Shown: positions 1 to 8,527 of the stretch, in pieces | Position numbering within the stretch: position 1 is the stretch's first letter | Layout of the letters: every line of letters begins with the position of its first letter | Assembly (NCBI RefSeq): GCF_017302985.1 | Contig: NZ_JAFIMU010000001.1 | Coordinates: forward strand, 1 to 64,000 | DNA from: Corallococcus macrosporus | Lineage (GTDB): Bacteria > Myxococcota > Myxococcia > Myxococcales > Myxococcaceae | Length of the DNA stretch: 64,000 nt | Direction: 5' to 3' | Position numbers and translations under genes: made by a program | The notes under the pieces: generated by a model | The model's database searches: none | Seen by the model: only the letters and a program-made list of their open reading frames with translations | What the model was told of the DNA's origin: nothing

Positions 1-97
1 CATACGGAAATGGAAAGGCCCGGCCTCCCCGCACGCCCCGGAACGGAACGTGGCCAGAAGAGGTCGGGCCCGGATGCGGCCTGGCGCTGCGCGGCCG

Positions 98-292
98 TCA
101 GGCCGGCGGCTTCGCGTGCTTGTAGAAGAGCACCAGGGTGTAGCAGTGGAACTCGTTGTCGGAGGACTGACACACGACCCGGTCCACGATCTCCAGGTCC
201 GCGTTGCTCTTGATCCAGCGGGTGACGTTCTCACCCAACTCTTCCCGCTCCTTGGCCTTCGTCGCGGAGAAGACCTTCACGCCCGTGAACAT
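98..292 (-). CDS. Small conserved hypothetical protein (64 aa)
   Basis: I do not recognise a function. The 64-residue product is soluble, mixed helix/strand, with a lysine/glutamate-rich first half (FSATKAKEREELGENVTRWI) and a strand-rich end (FHCYTLVLFYKHA). The ATG at 292 is preferred over the in-frame upstream start at 349 because an AAGGAG ribosome-binding site lies about 8 bases before it. A sigma-70-like promoter lies further upstream. The gene is divergent from the gene at 546. Coding character is good, so the gene is probably real; the role is unknown. Confidence 0.65.
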   Translation of the reverse strand: MFTGVKVFSATKAKEREELGENVTRWIKSNADLEIVDRVVCQSSDNEFHCYTLVLFYKHAKPPA

Positions 293-337
293 CGCCTGCC
301 ACTCCTTGTGCGGTGGTGAGAAAAGGCTTGACCGGGG

Positions 338-367
338 GTTATCGCACACGCCTTTTCAGGGTGTCAA
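338..367 (-). promoter_or_regulatory. Putative sigma-70 promoter of the gene at 98-292
   Basis: On the minus strand TTGACA (367-362) is followed after 18 bases by GATAAC (343-338), a perfect -35 and a 4/6 -10 match. The -10 lies about 45 bases before the start codon at 292. Inferred from sequence only. Confidence 0.45.
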
Positions 368-545
368 AAATGCTGCGGTCCAAAAGTCGTGATCCACGAG
401 GGAGCGGGGGGGCGTGGCCGGGGTGGGGGTTTGCAGGTCGGGCGGCATGCATAGGTTCACCCGGTCGCACCCGGTTCGTGGATTGGGGCGGGGGCCCGGA
501 GCCATTTTCGGCTTCCAGGCCAGGGCGGAAAGAGGGGGCAGGACC

Positions 546-821
546 GTGGACATGAAGACGAAGAAGGACCTGGCGGTCGATTTCATCAACACCATCCGCA
601 CCATGGAACCGAGTGCGCTCAACGCCCTCATCGTGAAGGAGGCGGGCGAGGAGCTGGCGCAGTTCTTCCTGAACTACAGCGCGAACCTCATCTCCAAGGA
701 CCCGTCGCGGGTGCTGGAGAACACCTCCTCGCTGATGCTGATGGGCTACCTCATCCGCACCTACGAGGAGAAGAACAGCCAGGCCAAGCAGGGCAACTTC
801 CAGTCCTACGCCTACGCCTGA
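546..821 (+). CDS. Small conserved helical protein of unknown function
   Basis: About 90 residues, all-helical in appearance (MKTKKDLAVDFINTIRTMEP, then EAGEELAQFFLNYSANLI), with no signal peptide or membrane segment. The GTG at 546 is chosen because an AGGGGG ribosome-binding site lies about 7 bases upstream; the ATG at 552 is an alternative that removes two residues. An upstream in-frame start near 414 would add a basic, low-complexity stretch without a good ribosome-binding site. Family and function are not recognised. Confidence 0.65.
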   Translation: MDMKTKKDLAVDFINTIRTMEPSALNALIVKEAGEELAQFFLNYSANLISKDPSRVLENTSSLMLMGYLIRTYEEKNSQAKQGNFQSYAYA

Positions 822-879
822 GCGGTGCGTGCGCGCGGGCTCGACAGGCCCGGGGAGGCCTGTTAGGCACGCGTCGCCC

Positions 880-1614
880 ATGCTCATCGACCTACACGCC
901 CATTCCCATCTGTCCAAGGGGTGCGAACTGGAGCCGCGCGCCGTGCTGGAGCGGGCGGCGATGTTCGGCCTGGACGCGGTGGCGTTCACGGAGACCAACA
1001 CCCAGGACGGCTGCGACGAGCTCTTCGAGATCGGCGCGAAGTCCAAGGTGAAGGTCTTCGTGGGCCTGGAGCTGGTGACGGACAAGGGCCAGTACCTGTG
1101 CTTCTTCCCGAAGCCGGAGCTGGCGCCCGAGCCCGTGCAGATGTGGGGCAGCAACCGGGAGAAGCCCTGGAGCGCCGCCGAGTGCCTTCCCAAGGTGAAG
1201 GCCCTGGGCGCGGCCATCGTCGCGGCCCGCCCCTTCGACCGCGACGTGCCCAACCCCGCCATGGACTACGTGCGCTCGCTGTCGGGCGTGCTGTGCGCCG
1301 TGGAGGGCTACAACGCCAAGGTGAAGCAGACCGCGAACGACCTGGCCGTGGAGGCCGCGGACGCGCTCAAGCTGCCCTGCGTGGGCGGCAGTGACGCGCG
1401 CGGCTCCCTGGACGAGATGGGCCGCGGCGCCACCTTCTTCAAGCGCGACGTGCTCACCCAGGCGCAGCTGGTGGAGGAGCTCCTCAAGGGCGACTACTGG
1501 CCGGTGATGGCCGGCGAGCTGCCCCGCCTCACCCGGCCGGGAGAGGCCCAGGCCCAGCGAAAGGGCGGGGGCGGCGGCGGCAAGAAGCAGCACCGCCGCG
1601 GCGGCCGGCGCTAA
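880..1614 (+). CDS. PHP-domain metal-dependent phosphoesterase
   Basis: The 244-residue product begins with the PHP signature LIDLHAHSHLSKG (HxH followed by Ser/Lys), which binds catalytic metals. Further PHP elements are AVAFTETNT, the glutamate in VGLELV, and the late GGSDARG segment. PHP proteins hydrolyse phosphoester bonds, for example histidinol phosphate or nucleotides; the substrate here is not evident. The C-terminus ends in a Gly/Lys/Arg-rich basic tail (GKKQHRRGGRR), which may contact nucleic acid. The ATG at 880 begins directly at the conserved domain; upstream in-frame codons lack homologous character. Confidence 0.85.
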   Translation: MLIDLHAHSHLSKGCELEPRAVLERAAMFGLDAVAFTETNTQDGCDELFEIGAKSKVKVFVGLELVTDKGQYLCFFPKPELAPEPVQMWGSNREKPWSAAECLPKVKALGAAIVAARPFDRDVPNPAMDYVRSLSGVLCAVEGYNAKVKQTANDLAVEAADALKLPCVGGSDARGSLDEMGRGATFFKRDVLTQAQLVEELLKGDYWPVMAGELPRLTRPGEAQAQRKGGGGGGKKQHRRGGRR

Positions 1615-1620
1615 GGCGCG

Positions 1621-2379
1621 TTACGGAAGGACGGGCTTGCCCGCCTCCTCCGCGCGCACCAGCTTTCCGTCGGTGAGGAACGCCTTGCGGCGCTCCCCGG
1701 CGTAGCGCCACTCCTCGTTCTTCGCGGTGCCCTCCAGCGTGCGGCGCACGGACTCCGGAGGCCCCCAGGCCATGCGCACCGCGTCCGCGGGCATGTCCGC
1801 CACCAGCTTCTTGGCGCGCACGGCCTCCTTCACCGCCGCGCTGAAGCCGTTGAGCTGCTCCGTCAGCGGGTGGGGCGACAGCGTCTTCTCCAGCTCCGCG
1901 CGGAACGCGTCCGGCCGGTCGAGGTTGGGCGGCAGCACCAGCACCACCTGCTCGCCCGCGGGCGCGCCCTCCACCATCACGTACACCCACGGCCAGGTGC
2001 GCGGGGAGTAGAGGACGCGCTCGGTGACGACCCACGCGGTGGGGAACTCCACCTTGGTGATGCGCACGCGCGAGCCGGCGGGGAGGGTGGCCTGGATGGG
2101 GCCGGGGTTGATGGGCTTGCCCTGGGTGTCGTCCACCAGACGCACGTCCTCCGGCGGGTAGGGCGTGAGCAGCCGCTTGGACGCGTCCCCGAAGAAGGGC
2201 GTCAGGTAGGCGGAGACGCGCAGGTACTGGTCCGCGTCCGGGCCGGTGAGGGTCCGGTCCAGCGAGGCGCGATCCTCGGGGGACATGCGGGTGGCGGACG
2301 CGCAGCCGGCCGAGGCGACGACGACGGCCAGCAGCGGCACCAGGAGACGGGACGACAGCGAGCGGAAGGAACGCGGCAT
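1621..2379 (-). CDS. Putative lipoprotein of unknown function
   Basis: The N-terminus is a signal sequence with basic residues, a hydrophobic stretch (LLVPLLAVVVASAGC) and a lipobox-like SAGC, so export and lipidation are likely. The rest is a roughly 220-residue soluble domain with strand-rich text such as VRITKVEFPTAWVVTERVLY, then helices and a terminal segment near 'MAWGPPESVRRTLEG', which resembles the small outer-membrane lipoprotein pattern in which a conserved WGxP motif precedes a strand pair (SmpA/BamE-like). That resemblance is only suggestive. It is convergent with the PHP gene, six bases apart. Confidence 0.7.
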   Translation of the reverse strand: MPRSFRSLSSRLLVPLLAVVVASAGCASATRMSPEDRASLDRTLTGPDADQYLRVSAYLTPFFGDASKRLLTPYPPEDVRLVDDTQGKPINPGPIQATLPAGSRVRITKVEFPTAWVVTERVLYSPRTWPWVYVMVEGAPAGEQVVLVLPPNLDRPDAFRAELEKTLSPHPLTEQLNGFSAAVKEAVRAKKLVADMPADAVRMAWGPPESVRRTLEGTAKNEEWRYAGERRKAFLTDGKLVRAEEAGKPVLP

Positions 2380-2434
2380 GGCACCTGGAGGCACGCGGGA
2401 AGGAACGCGCGCGCTCTGAGGGTGCCTGCTTAGC

Positions 2435-2638
2435 CTAGCGGATGGCCTGCGTCAGCGCCGGCGTGTCCGTCGCCGCGAGCTTCCCGTTGCGGCAGCCGCG
2501 CTGCGGAGGACACACGGGGCCACGGCCATGCGGGTCCGCGACCAGGAGGAATCGCCCCTGCCCCCGCGCATCCGTCAGCTCCGGATGGCCGCACAGCGCG
2601 CAGTGACGGGGGGGACGCTTCGAGGGAGGAAAGGGCAC
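2435..2638 (-). CDS. Small zinc-ribbon-like protein (67 aa)
   Basis: A 67-residue basic protein with a CxxC pair (C13, C16 in RHCALCGHPE) and a second cysteine pair (C43, C49), the arrangement of a small zinc ribbon. The start is a GTG with no strong ribosome-binding site, so the start is uncertain. It sits between a lipoprotein gene and an FmdB-type zinc-ribbon gene on the same strand. Overlapping frames in the same stretch lack the cysteine pattern. Confidence 0.55.
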   Translation of the reverse strand: MPFPPSKRPPRHCALCGHPELTDARGQGRFLLVADPHGRGPVCPPQRGCRNGKLAATDTPALTQAIR

Positions 2639-2706
2639 GCGTCAAGTCTGCGGCCTCCCCGCGCCCCCAGCGAATTTTCAGCCGGGGGCGGTGGGACGAA
2701 GGCGCG

Positions 2707-3030
2707 CTACGACTTGTCGCCGGACGCAGGCGCCGGCGCGGCCGCGGGAGCCGCGGCGGCCGGCGCGCTGCTGCTCGTCGTCGACGCGGCGGACGTGGAC
2801 GGCGATGAAGAGGACGACGATGACGAGCCGCCGCCGTCCTTTTTCGTGGAGCCGTACAGGTCCGAGTACCAGCCGCCTCCCTTGAGGTGGAAGCTGGAGC
2901 GGCTGACCTGCTTGCTCAGCGTGCCCTGGGCGCCGCACGCGGTGCACGCGGGGGGCGTCGGGTCCGACATCTTCTGCAGGACGTCGATGGTCTTTCCACA
3001 GGCCGAGCAGCCGTACTCGTAGATGGGCAT
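2707..3030 (-). CDS. FmdB-family zinc-ribbon regulatory protein
   Basis: Starts MPIYEYGCSACGKTIDVLQK, the hallmark of the FmdB/CxxC_CxxC_SSSS family, with four zinc ligands C8, C11, C29 and C32 and the family's SRSSFHLKGGGWY segment. The last 40 residues are a low-complexity Ser run followed by Ala/Pro repeats, longer than usual for the family and probably disordered. The molecular role of these proteins is poorly defined; some regulate formamidase or porin operons. Lies 25 bases after the gene at 3056-4303 and probably shares its transcript. Confidence 0.85.
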   Translation of the reverse strand: MPIYEYGCSACGKTIDVLQKMSDPTPPACTACGAQGTLSKQVSRSSFHLKGGGWYSDLYGSTKKDGGGSSSSSSSSPSTSAASTTSSSAPAAAAPAAAPAPASGDKS

Positions 3031-3055
3031 GGGGTGGGTACCTCGTGTCGATGAG

Positions 3056-4303
3056 TCAGTGCGAAGGGGATTGGGCCTGGGCGGAGAGCTGCTTGCGCAG
3101 GCTTTCCGTCAGGTTCAGGCGTTCAAAGGCGCGGGTGACCAGCTCCGCGGGCGCGCCGTGCTTGCGCCCCACGACGTTGGCCAGCGAGTGCAGGTCCGTG
3201 GCGTCCGGCAGGGCGTCCTTCGCCAGCCGCTCCAGCTCCTTGCGGAGCGCGTCGGCGAAGCGCTTCTGGATGCCCAGGTCCACCAGGTACTTGTCCCGGC
3301 CGAGCAGATCCAGCCGGTGGGTGAGGTGGCCCGTCGCCAGGACCTCGTTGCGGAAGCGCTCGCGCAGCGCCTCCACCTCTTCCTCGAGCTTGAGCGCGTG
3401 CACCAGCCGCTGCAGCTCGCTGGGGGACAGGCCCAGCGCCCAGGCCACGCGGCCGGTGGCGCCGCGCTGCGAGGCGTAGGCCGTCTGGATGTTGTGGCGC
3501 TCGCGGGCCTCCAGCGTCTCCATGATGCCGTGCTGGCGCAGCACGTTCTCCATGTCCACCTGGGTCAGCTCGCCGCGCGGGCCGTTGTAGCGGTGCTCCA
3601 GCGTGCGCAGCAGCGAGTAGCGGTGCTCCGTGGCCTCGATGGCCGCCTCCAGCGTCTCCTTGCCCTCGGCGCGCGTCAGTTCAAAGAACGACAGTCGCTG
3701 GGCCTCCACGCGGGTGAAGCGGCCGCGGGGGCGGGGCAGCTCGCGCTTGAGGAAGCGCGGGGCCTCTTCGTCCGGAGCTTGCGGAGCCTGGGGCGCCGCG
3801 GCGGCCGGGGTGCCCGCGTCGGCGTCGTCCGCGTCGGTGGTGCGCTTCTTCGGAGCGATGCGCTCCTGGACGGCGGCGGCCTCCGCCTTGGCGCTCTTGC
3901 GGCGGCCCGTCTTCGGGTCCGTCTCCTCGGGGGCCGGGGAGGGGGTGGCGAACACGGGCGTGGTGGGAGCGGGCGCGGGGGGCGGCGTCTTCTCCTCGCG
4001 CACCTGGGCCAGCTCCTGGACCACGTCGTAGTACCCGCACTCCTGGCGCTGGGCCGCGAGCGACGGCGTCACGCCGCGCAGGATGTCCACCACCGCGAAG
4101 GGCCCCAGGGGGGACGTCTCCGGTTCACCGTCCGTGAGGGCCCGGACCCGGAAGTCCTCCTCCTCGGTGAGGAGCGCGAGCGCCTCGCGGACCTGCTGTG
4201 CGGGGGCCGGAGCCTTCGCGCGTCGGCAGAAGTCCGACACCGCCACCGCCACCGGGGTGGGTACGTCATCGGGCTGCCGTCTTCTCTGCCAGGGACTGAT
4301 CAT
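3056..4303 (-). CDS. Myxobacterial helical protein with HTH-like segment
   Basis: 415 residues. Roughly 15-90 form a helical domain, 105-185 are Ala/Pro/Glu/Lys-rich linker, and 190-415 are a long helical region. Near residue 290 the segment GRVAWALGLSPSELQRLVHA has the helix-turn-helix pattern of Fis-like DNA-binding domains, so a nucleic-acid-binding or regulatory role is possible. I see no enzyme motif. The ATG at 4303 opens the frame; no strong ribosome-binding site is visible. It is divergent from the fur-like gene, with a 238-base gap in which I could not identify a convincing promoter or Fur box. Confidence 0.65.
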   Translation of the reverse strand: MISPWQRRRQPDDVPTPVAVAVSDFCRRAKAPAPAQQVREALALLTEEEDFRVRALTDGEPETSPLGPFAVVDILRGVTPSLAAQRQECGYYDVVQELAQVREEKTPPPAPAPTTPVFATPSPAPEETDPKTGRRKSAKAEAAAVQERIAPKKRTTDADDADAGTPAAAAPQAPQAPDEEAPRFLKRELPRPRGRFTRVEAQRLSFFELTRAEGKETLEAAIEATEHRYSLLRTLEHRYNGPRGELTQVDMENVLRQHGIMETLEARERHNIQTAYASQRGATGRVAWALGLSPSELQRLVHALKLEEEVEALRERFRNEVLATGHLTHRLDLLGRDKYLVDLGIQKRFADALRKELERLAKDALPDATDLHSLANVVGRKHGAPAELVTRAFERLNLTESLRKQLSAQAQSPSH

Positions 4304-4541
4304 GGAAAGGTTCGGAAAATTGCTCGTTTACGAGGGCGGATGCCTCTATCTTCGCGGCCAGACAGGTGTCAATGAGCCAGTCCGGCCTCAATGTAAACAG
4401 CTCACGCGCGGCGCAAGTCGAAGGCGCTCGAGTCCGTGGTAGTCAGCGGGGAAGCAGGCGCTTGCCGGGGCCGGTTGGCGAAATTGTCTTGCGGGAGCAG
4501 GCATTCCCACCTCAACACATGGGGTGCTCCAGAGATTGCAG

Positions 4542-5030
4542 ATGACGACCCATCACCACAGCCACTCCCATTCAGAGAAGGACAAGGACGAGGTGCTGGC
4601 CCGCTACATGGCCCAGCACGGCCTGAAGAGCACTCGTCAGCGCAGCCTCATCATCGACACGTTCTTCGAGGTGGGAGGCCACCTGTCCGTGGAGGAGCTG
4701 TGGAACAAGGTGCGTGAGCAGGACACCAAGGTGTCCGTGGCCACCGTCTACCGGACCATGAAGCTGCTCAACGAGTGCGGCCTGGCCCACGCGCGCAACT
4801 TCGGTGACGGGCAGACGCGCTACGAGGCGGCGGCGGGGCGCGAGCACCACGACCACCTCATCTGCACCAGCTGCGGCACCATCGTCGAGTTCGAGAACGA
4901 CCGCATCGAGACGCTCCAGGACGCGGTGGCGCGCAAGCACGGCTTCACGGTGACGTCGCACAAGATGGAGCTGTACGGCCTGTGCCGGGAGTGCCAGCTG
5001 CGGGGTGGCCCTCCGGGGACGGAGGCCTGA
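4542..5030 (+). CDS. fur: Fur-family metal-responsive repressor
   Basis: 162 residues matching Fur: winged helix about residues 18-90 (STRQRSLIIDTFFE, then VSVATVYRTMKLL), then a dimerisation/metal domain with EHHDHLICTSCGTIVEFEND. Structural zinc ligands are C108/C111 and C148/C151; H102-H105 fits the regulatory metal site. The wording around HHDHLIC and LYGLC is closer to Fur than PerR, but Zur or Mur cannot be excluded. The N-terminus carries an extra histidine cluster (HHHSHSH, residues 4-10) that could bind metal. ATG 4542 is chosen over the GTG at 4524. A thioredoxin-like lipoprotein gene starts 5 bases downstream. Confidence 0.85.
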   Translation: MTTHHHSHSHSEKDKDEVLARYMAQHGLKSTRQRSLIIDTFFEVGGHLSVEELWNKVREQDTKVSVATVYRTMKLLNECGLAHARNFGDGQTRYEAAAGREHHDHLICTSCGTIVEFENDRIETLQDAVARKHGFTVTSHKMELYGLCRECQLRGGPPGTEA

Positions 5031-5035
5031 GCCGC

Positions 5036-5563
5036 GTGGGTCCGGTGCGGCGACGCGCGCTCGCGTGCGCGGTGGCGCTGGGTGCGCTGGCTCTGACCGG
5101 CGCCTGTGCCCACGGCGGGCCGGTGGACGCCGGGCCCGCGTTCTACCGGGCGCTGTGGCTGCCGTCGGTGGGGCCCGCGCGCTACGACCCCCGGCAGCTC
5201 CCGGGCAAGGTGGTGCTGGTGTCCTTCATGGCCACCTGGTGCTTCCCGTGCCTGGCGGACCTGCCCACGCTCAAGCAGTTGCAGGAGACGTACGGTCCCC
5301 AGGGCTTCCAGGTCGTCGCGGTGGGCATGGACATCGACGAGGGCAAGGTGCTGGGTCCCTTCGCGGACCACTACGCCTTTCCGTACCCGGTGCTGCTGTC
5401 GGACGAGCGGATGCGCGCCGGTGAGAGCGCCTTCGGCCGCATCCGGGCGCTGCCCAGCACGGTGCTCCTGGACAAGCACGGCCGCGCGGTGGCCGCGTGG
5501 CAGGGCGTCGAGGGCCAGTCGGACGTGGCGAAGGCCATCGAAAAGCTGCTGAAGGCGGACTGA
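5036..5563 (+). CDS. TlpA/ResA-like thioredoxin-fold lipoprotein
   Basis: 175 residues. Residues 1-24 are a basic, hydrophobic signal sequence ending in LTGAC, a lipobox-like site, so the protein is probably membrane-anchored and periplasm-facing. The mature part is a thioredoxin fold with the redox motif WCFPC (C69, C72) following VLVSFMAT, and the cis-proline loop LPSTVLLD. Such proteins reduce or isomerise disulfides, often in cytochrome c maturation. The GTG at 5036 has GGAGG ten bases upstream. Immediate coupling to the Fur gene suggests co-transcription, and a link between metal status and thiol redox is plausible. Confidence 0.8.
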   Translation: MGPVRRRALACAVALGALALTGACAHGGPVDAGPAFYRALWLPSVGPARYDPRQLPGKVVLVSFMATWCFPCLADLPTLKQLQETYGPQGFQVVAVGMDIDEGKVLGPFADHYAFPYPVLLSDERMRAGESAFGRIRALPSTVLLDKHGRAVAAWQGVEGQSDVAKAIEKLLKAD

Positions 5564-5646
5564 GCTTCGCCCCTGCCGGGGAGTGCTACAGGGCTGGAGC
5601 GGAATTCTTGCGGGCAGGGGGGCCGCTGGTACCTTCGCCGGCGCTC

Positions 5647-5928
5647 ATGACGTCCCGGCGAAAGCTCCTGATGGTGGCGGCGGTGGTGGCGGTGGCCCTG
5701 AGCCTCGCTTCGGTGGCGGACGCCAAGGGCTTCCGTCGTTACCTGCGCCTGCGGCAGGACGTGGAGGCGCTCGACGAGCGCAACCGCTCGCTGGCCGCGC
5801 AGAACGACGCGCTTCGCAAGGAGATCGCGGCGCTGCGCAAGGACCCGGCGACGCTGGAGCAGTCGGTGCGTGAGGAGCTCGGCTACGTGAAGCCGGGCGA
5901 AATCGTCTTCCATCTGGAGTCGCCATGA
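5647..5928 (+). CDS. FtsB/DivIC-like septum formation initiator
   Basis: 93 residues with one N-terminal membrane segment (LLMVAAVVAVALSLASVA) and then a coiled coil (DEALDERNRSLAAQNDALRK region) ending in the family-typical REELGYVKPGEIVFHL. FtsB/DivIC proteins are bitopic and link FtsL and FtsQ in the divisome. The ATG at 5647 places the membrane segment at the N-terminus. The stop overlaps the next start (ATGA at 5925), so translation is probably coupled to the diguanylate cyclase gene. Confidence 0.8.
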   Translation: MTSRRKLLMVAAVVAVALSLASVADAKGFRRYLRLRQDVEALDERNRSLAAQNDALRKEIAALRKDPATLEQSVREELGYVKPGEIVFHLESP

Positions 5929-8087
5929 CCTCGCTGTCCGTGGTGCCCTCGCCCGCGAAGCTCGTGCGCGCGTTCTTCCGCGCCATCCCCGCGGCGGTGG
6001 CGCTGGCCACCTTCGTGCACCTGGCGCAGGGCGGCTTCCGGGGCCTGCACACGCTGGGGTGGACGGAAGCGGCGCTGGTGGTGGGGCTGCTCGTCGGCAT
6101 CGGCATGGCGGCGTGGCGCCGGGCGATGCGCTCCTCGGTGGGCGCGGTCATCGACCTGCGCGACGACCTGGAGCTGGGCGGCGGGCTCATCTCCGCGGCC
6201 TTCATCGTGGTGGCCATCGGCGGCGGGGAGCTGTTCCCCATCGTCTATCTCCTGATGGCGTTCCTGGTGGCGTTCCTGCCGCGCAACGCGGGCATGACGC
6301 TCTTGGGCATCGCGCTGGTGTACGACGGCCTCGTGACGCTGGGCGGGCCGGTGGTGAACGTCACGGGCTTCCTGACGCACACGCTGTTCCTGGCGCTGTT
6401 CGCGGGGCTGTACCACCTGGTGCTGTCCGCGCGGATGGCGGTGGCGAAGCGCGCCGAGTCGGACGCGGTGCAGAAGCGCATCCGCGAGGTGGAGGAGCGC
6501 GCGCGCACCTTCCGGCTGGTGTCCTCCGGCACGCAGGACAGCTTCAGCGGGATGAACTCCGACGAGAAGTGGCTGGTGGCGTCGGTGAAGGAGATTGAGG
6601 GCGCGGTGCACGCGGCGCTCGAGATCGCGGAGACGGGCCTGCGCACGGACACCTGCGCGGCGTTCCTGCTCACGTCCGACGACCGGAGCCTGAAGCTGTA
6701 CGACTGCCGGTCCGCGTCCGAGCGGGTGCAGCGGGAGAAGTTCAACGCGGGCGAGGGCATCATCGGCGGGGTGCTGAAGCGCCGCGCGCCGGTGCGGATG
6801 AACTCGCCGCAGGGCTTGAAGGGCGTCACGTACTACGAGGGTGGCGGCCCCACGGTGCAGGCGCTGCTGGCGGTGCCCATCCTCGAGGGCAGCGGCCTGG
6901 TGCGCGGCGTGCTGGTGGCGGACAAGCTCAAGAACGAGCCGTTCACGGACCAGGACGAGAAGATGCTCACCACCATCGCCGGAGAGGTGCTGCGCTCCAT
7001 CGAGGTGGAGCGGGTGATGAGCTACATCCGCAAGACGCGCGACGAGAAGGACCGGTTCTTCCGCGCCATCGAGGAGCTGAACCGCGCGGGCAGCCCGGAC
7101 CAGGTGTTCGTGGCGGTGCTGGAGGCGACGCGGCAGCTGGCGGGGCTGGACTTTTGCGCGGTGACGCTGGTGTCGGAGCAGGAGGGCAAGCGGGTGCACC
7201 GCGTGATGCGGATGACGGGCGTCACGGCGCAGGGCAAGGCGCTGGAGGGGCGCACGTTCCAGGACAACAACGGCCTGGTCGCGAACGTGGTGCGCTACGG
7301 CGCGCCGCTGCCGGGGCGGGACATCAAGGCGATGGACCGCCAGGTCATCTTCGACGAGGAGACGCAGGTGCGCGGCCTGGGCGCGCTGAAGATCTTCCCG
7401 CTGGTGGCGGGGGACCGCATCCTGGGCACGCTGGTGGCGGGGTCGCGCAAGAAGACGGCGTTCGAGCAGGACGTGCTGCGGATGATTGAAGTCATCGCCA
7501 TCCAGGCGGCGCAGGCGGTGTTGCGCGCGCAGCTCTACGAGCAGATGGAGCGGATGGCGACGACGGACGGCCTCACGGGGCTGCTCAACCACCGCACGTT
7601 CCAGTCGCGCGCGGACGAGATCCTGGCGCAGGCGCGGCGGTACAACCGCAAGTGCTCCATCATGTTGACGGACGTGGACCACTTCAAGAGCGTGAACGAC
7701 ACGTACGGGCACCCGACGGGCGACCAGGTGCTCAAGGGCGTGGCGCGCATCATCAAGACGCTGGCGCGGGACACGGACGTCGTCGCTCGCTACGGCGGCG
7801 AGGAGTTCGTGATGGTGATGCCGGAGACGGACGTGCAGGGCGCGAAGATCATCGCCGAGCGCATCCGCGAGGCGGTGATGGCGGAGGTGTTCCAGACGGA
7901 GATGGGCCCGCTGCGCATCACGATGTCGCTGGGCATCGCGACGTTCCCGGACAACGCCATGGAGAAGCAGCAGATGATCGACCTGGCGGACCAGTGCCTC
8001 TACCACTCCAAGCGCAACGGCCGGAACCAGTCCGTGACGGTGGCGCAGATGCAGGGTGGCCGGAAGCTCCAGGCGGTCGCGGAGTAG
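5925..8087 (+). CDS. Membrane diguanylate cyclase, GAF-GAF-GGDEF
   Basis: 720 residues. About 1-185 are several membrane segments with short loops; a short coiled stretch follows; two GAF-like sensor domains occupy roughly 215-365 and 375-540; the C-terminus is a GGDEF domain with GGEEF at 624-628 and upstream DVDHFKSVNDTYGH. The active site is intact, so it should make cyclic di-GMP from two GTP. RDTD at 615-618 is the RxxD allosteric site, implying product inhibition. No EAL domain is present. It overlaps the ftsB-like gene by 4 bases; the ligand sensed by the GAF domains cannot be read from sequence. Confidence 0.92.
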   Translation: MTSLSVVPSPAKLVRAFFRAIPAAVALATFVHLAQGGFRGLHTLGWTEAALVVGLLVGIGMAAWRRAMRSSVGAVIDLRDDLELGGGLISAAFIVVAIGGGELFPIVYLLMAFLVAFLPRNAGMTLLGIALVYDGLVTLGGPVVNVTGFLTHTLFLALFAGLYHLVLSARMAVAKRAESDAVQKRIREVEERARTFRLVSSGTQDSFSGMNSDEKWLVASVKEIEGAVHAALEIAETGLRTDTCAAFLLTSDDRSLKLYDCRSASERVQREKFNAGEGIIGGVLKRRAPVRMNSPQGLKGVTYYEGGGPTVQALLAVPILEGSGLVRGVLVADKLKNEPFTDQDEKMLTTIAGEVLRSIEVERVMSYIRKTRDEKDRFFRAIEELNRAGSPDQVFVAVLEATRQLAGLDFCAVTLVSEQEGKRVHRVMRMTGVTAQGKALEGRTFQDNNGLVANVVRYGAPLPGRDIKAMDRQVIFDEETQVRGLGALKIFPLVAGDRILGTLVAGSRKKTAFEQDVLRMIEVIAIQAAQAVLRAQLYEQMERMATTDGLTGLLNHRTFQSRADEILAQARRYNRKCSIMLTDVDHFKSVNDTYGHPTGDQVLKGVARIIKTLARDTDVVARYGGEEFVMVMPETDVQGAKIIAERIREAVMAEVFQTEMGPLRITMSLGIATFPDNAMEKQQMIDLADQCLYHSKRNGRNQSVTVAQMQGGRKLQAVAE

Positions 8088-8093
8088 GGCCTC

Positions 8094-8468
8094 TCAGTCC
8101 AGGTCCGCGAGCTGGCCCTGCGCGAGTTCGCGGTAGTAGGGCACGACCTCCACGGCGAGCAGGTCGCGCATCTGCTGGCGCGCGCCGTCCAGGTCGCCCT
8201 GGTCGCGAAGACGGTACATGCGGTGGAGTGCGTCGCTCATGCGCCGGGAGCCCTCCGTGACGCGTTGGCGCATCTGGTGGAGGAGAGCGAGCGCGGCTTC
8301 CGGGGTGCGCAGGCAGGCTTCTACTTCTGTGGAGGGCATGGCCACGGAAGGGCCGGCCCTGCGCAGGAGCGTGCGCAGGGCGTCATCCAGGGCGACCGTT
8401 CCTGCCTGTTGAGCGCGCGTGTCGAGGACACGGAGTTGATGCCAGTCGCCTTCGAGGTCTTCGACCAT
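8094..8468 (-). CDS. DUSAM-domain protein
   Basis: About 124 residues matching what I recall of the myxobacterial DUSAM (DUF2379) family: DWHQLRVLD at the N-terminus, a central ALLHQMRQRVTEGSRR and the strongly conserved MYRLRDQGDLDGARQQMRDL, then VEVVPYYRE. The family is expanded in Myxococcales and has no established biochemical role. ATG 8468 is chosen because the domain begins just after it; an in-frame ATG at 8507 would add 13 residues. Convergent with the diguanylate cyclase and divergent from the methyltransferase at 8528. Confidence 0.72.
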   Translation of the reverse strand: MVEDLEGDWHQLRVLDTRAQQAGTVALDDALRTLLRRAGPSVAMPSTEVEACLRTPEAALALLHQMRQRVTEGSRRMSDALHRMYRLRDQGDLDGARQQMRDLLAVEVVPYYRELAQGQLADLD

Positions 8469-8527
8469 GGATGCAGTGGCGCTCCTTCGCCGCACGTCCA
8501 GGACCATACCCGGCTATACGTTCCGAG

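Noticed and set aside
2430-2645. Alternative frame overlapping the small zinc-ribbon gene
   Set aside because: It lacks the cysteine pairs and shows the Ala/Gly/Arg bias of a shadow frame.
4304-4541. Fur box between the divergent genes
   Set aside because: No 19-base palindrome resembling the GATAATGATAATCATTATC consensus could be found.
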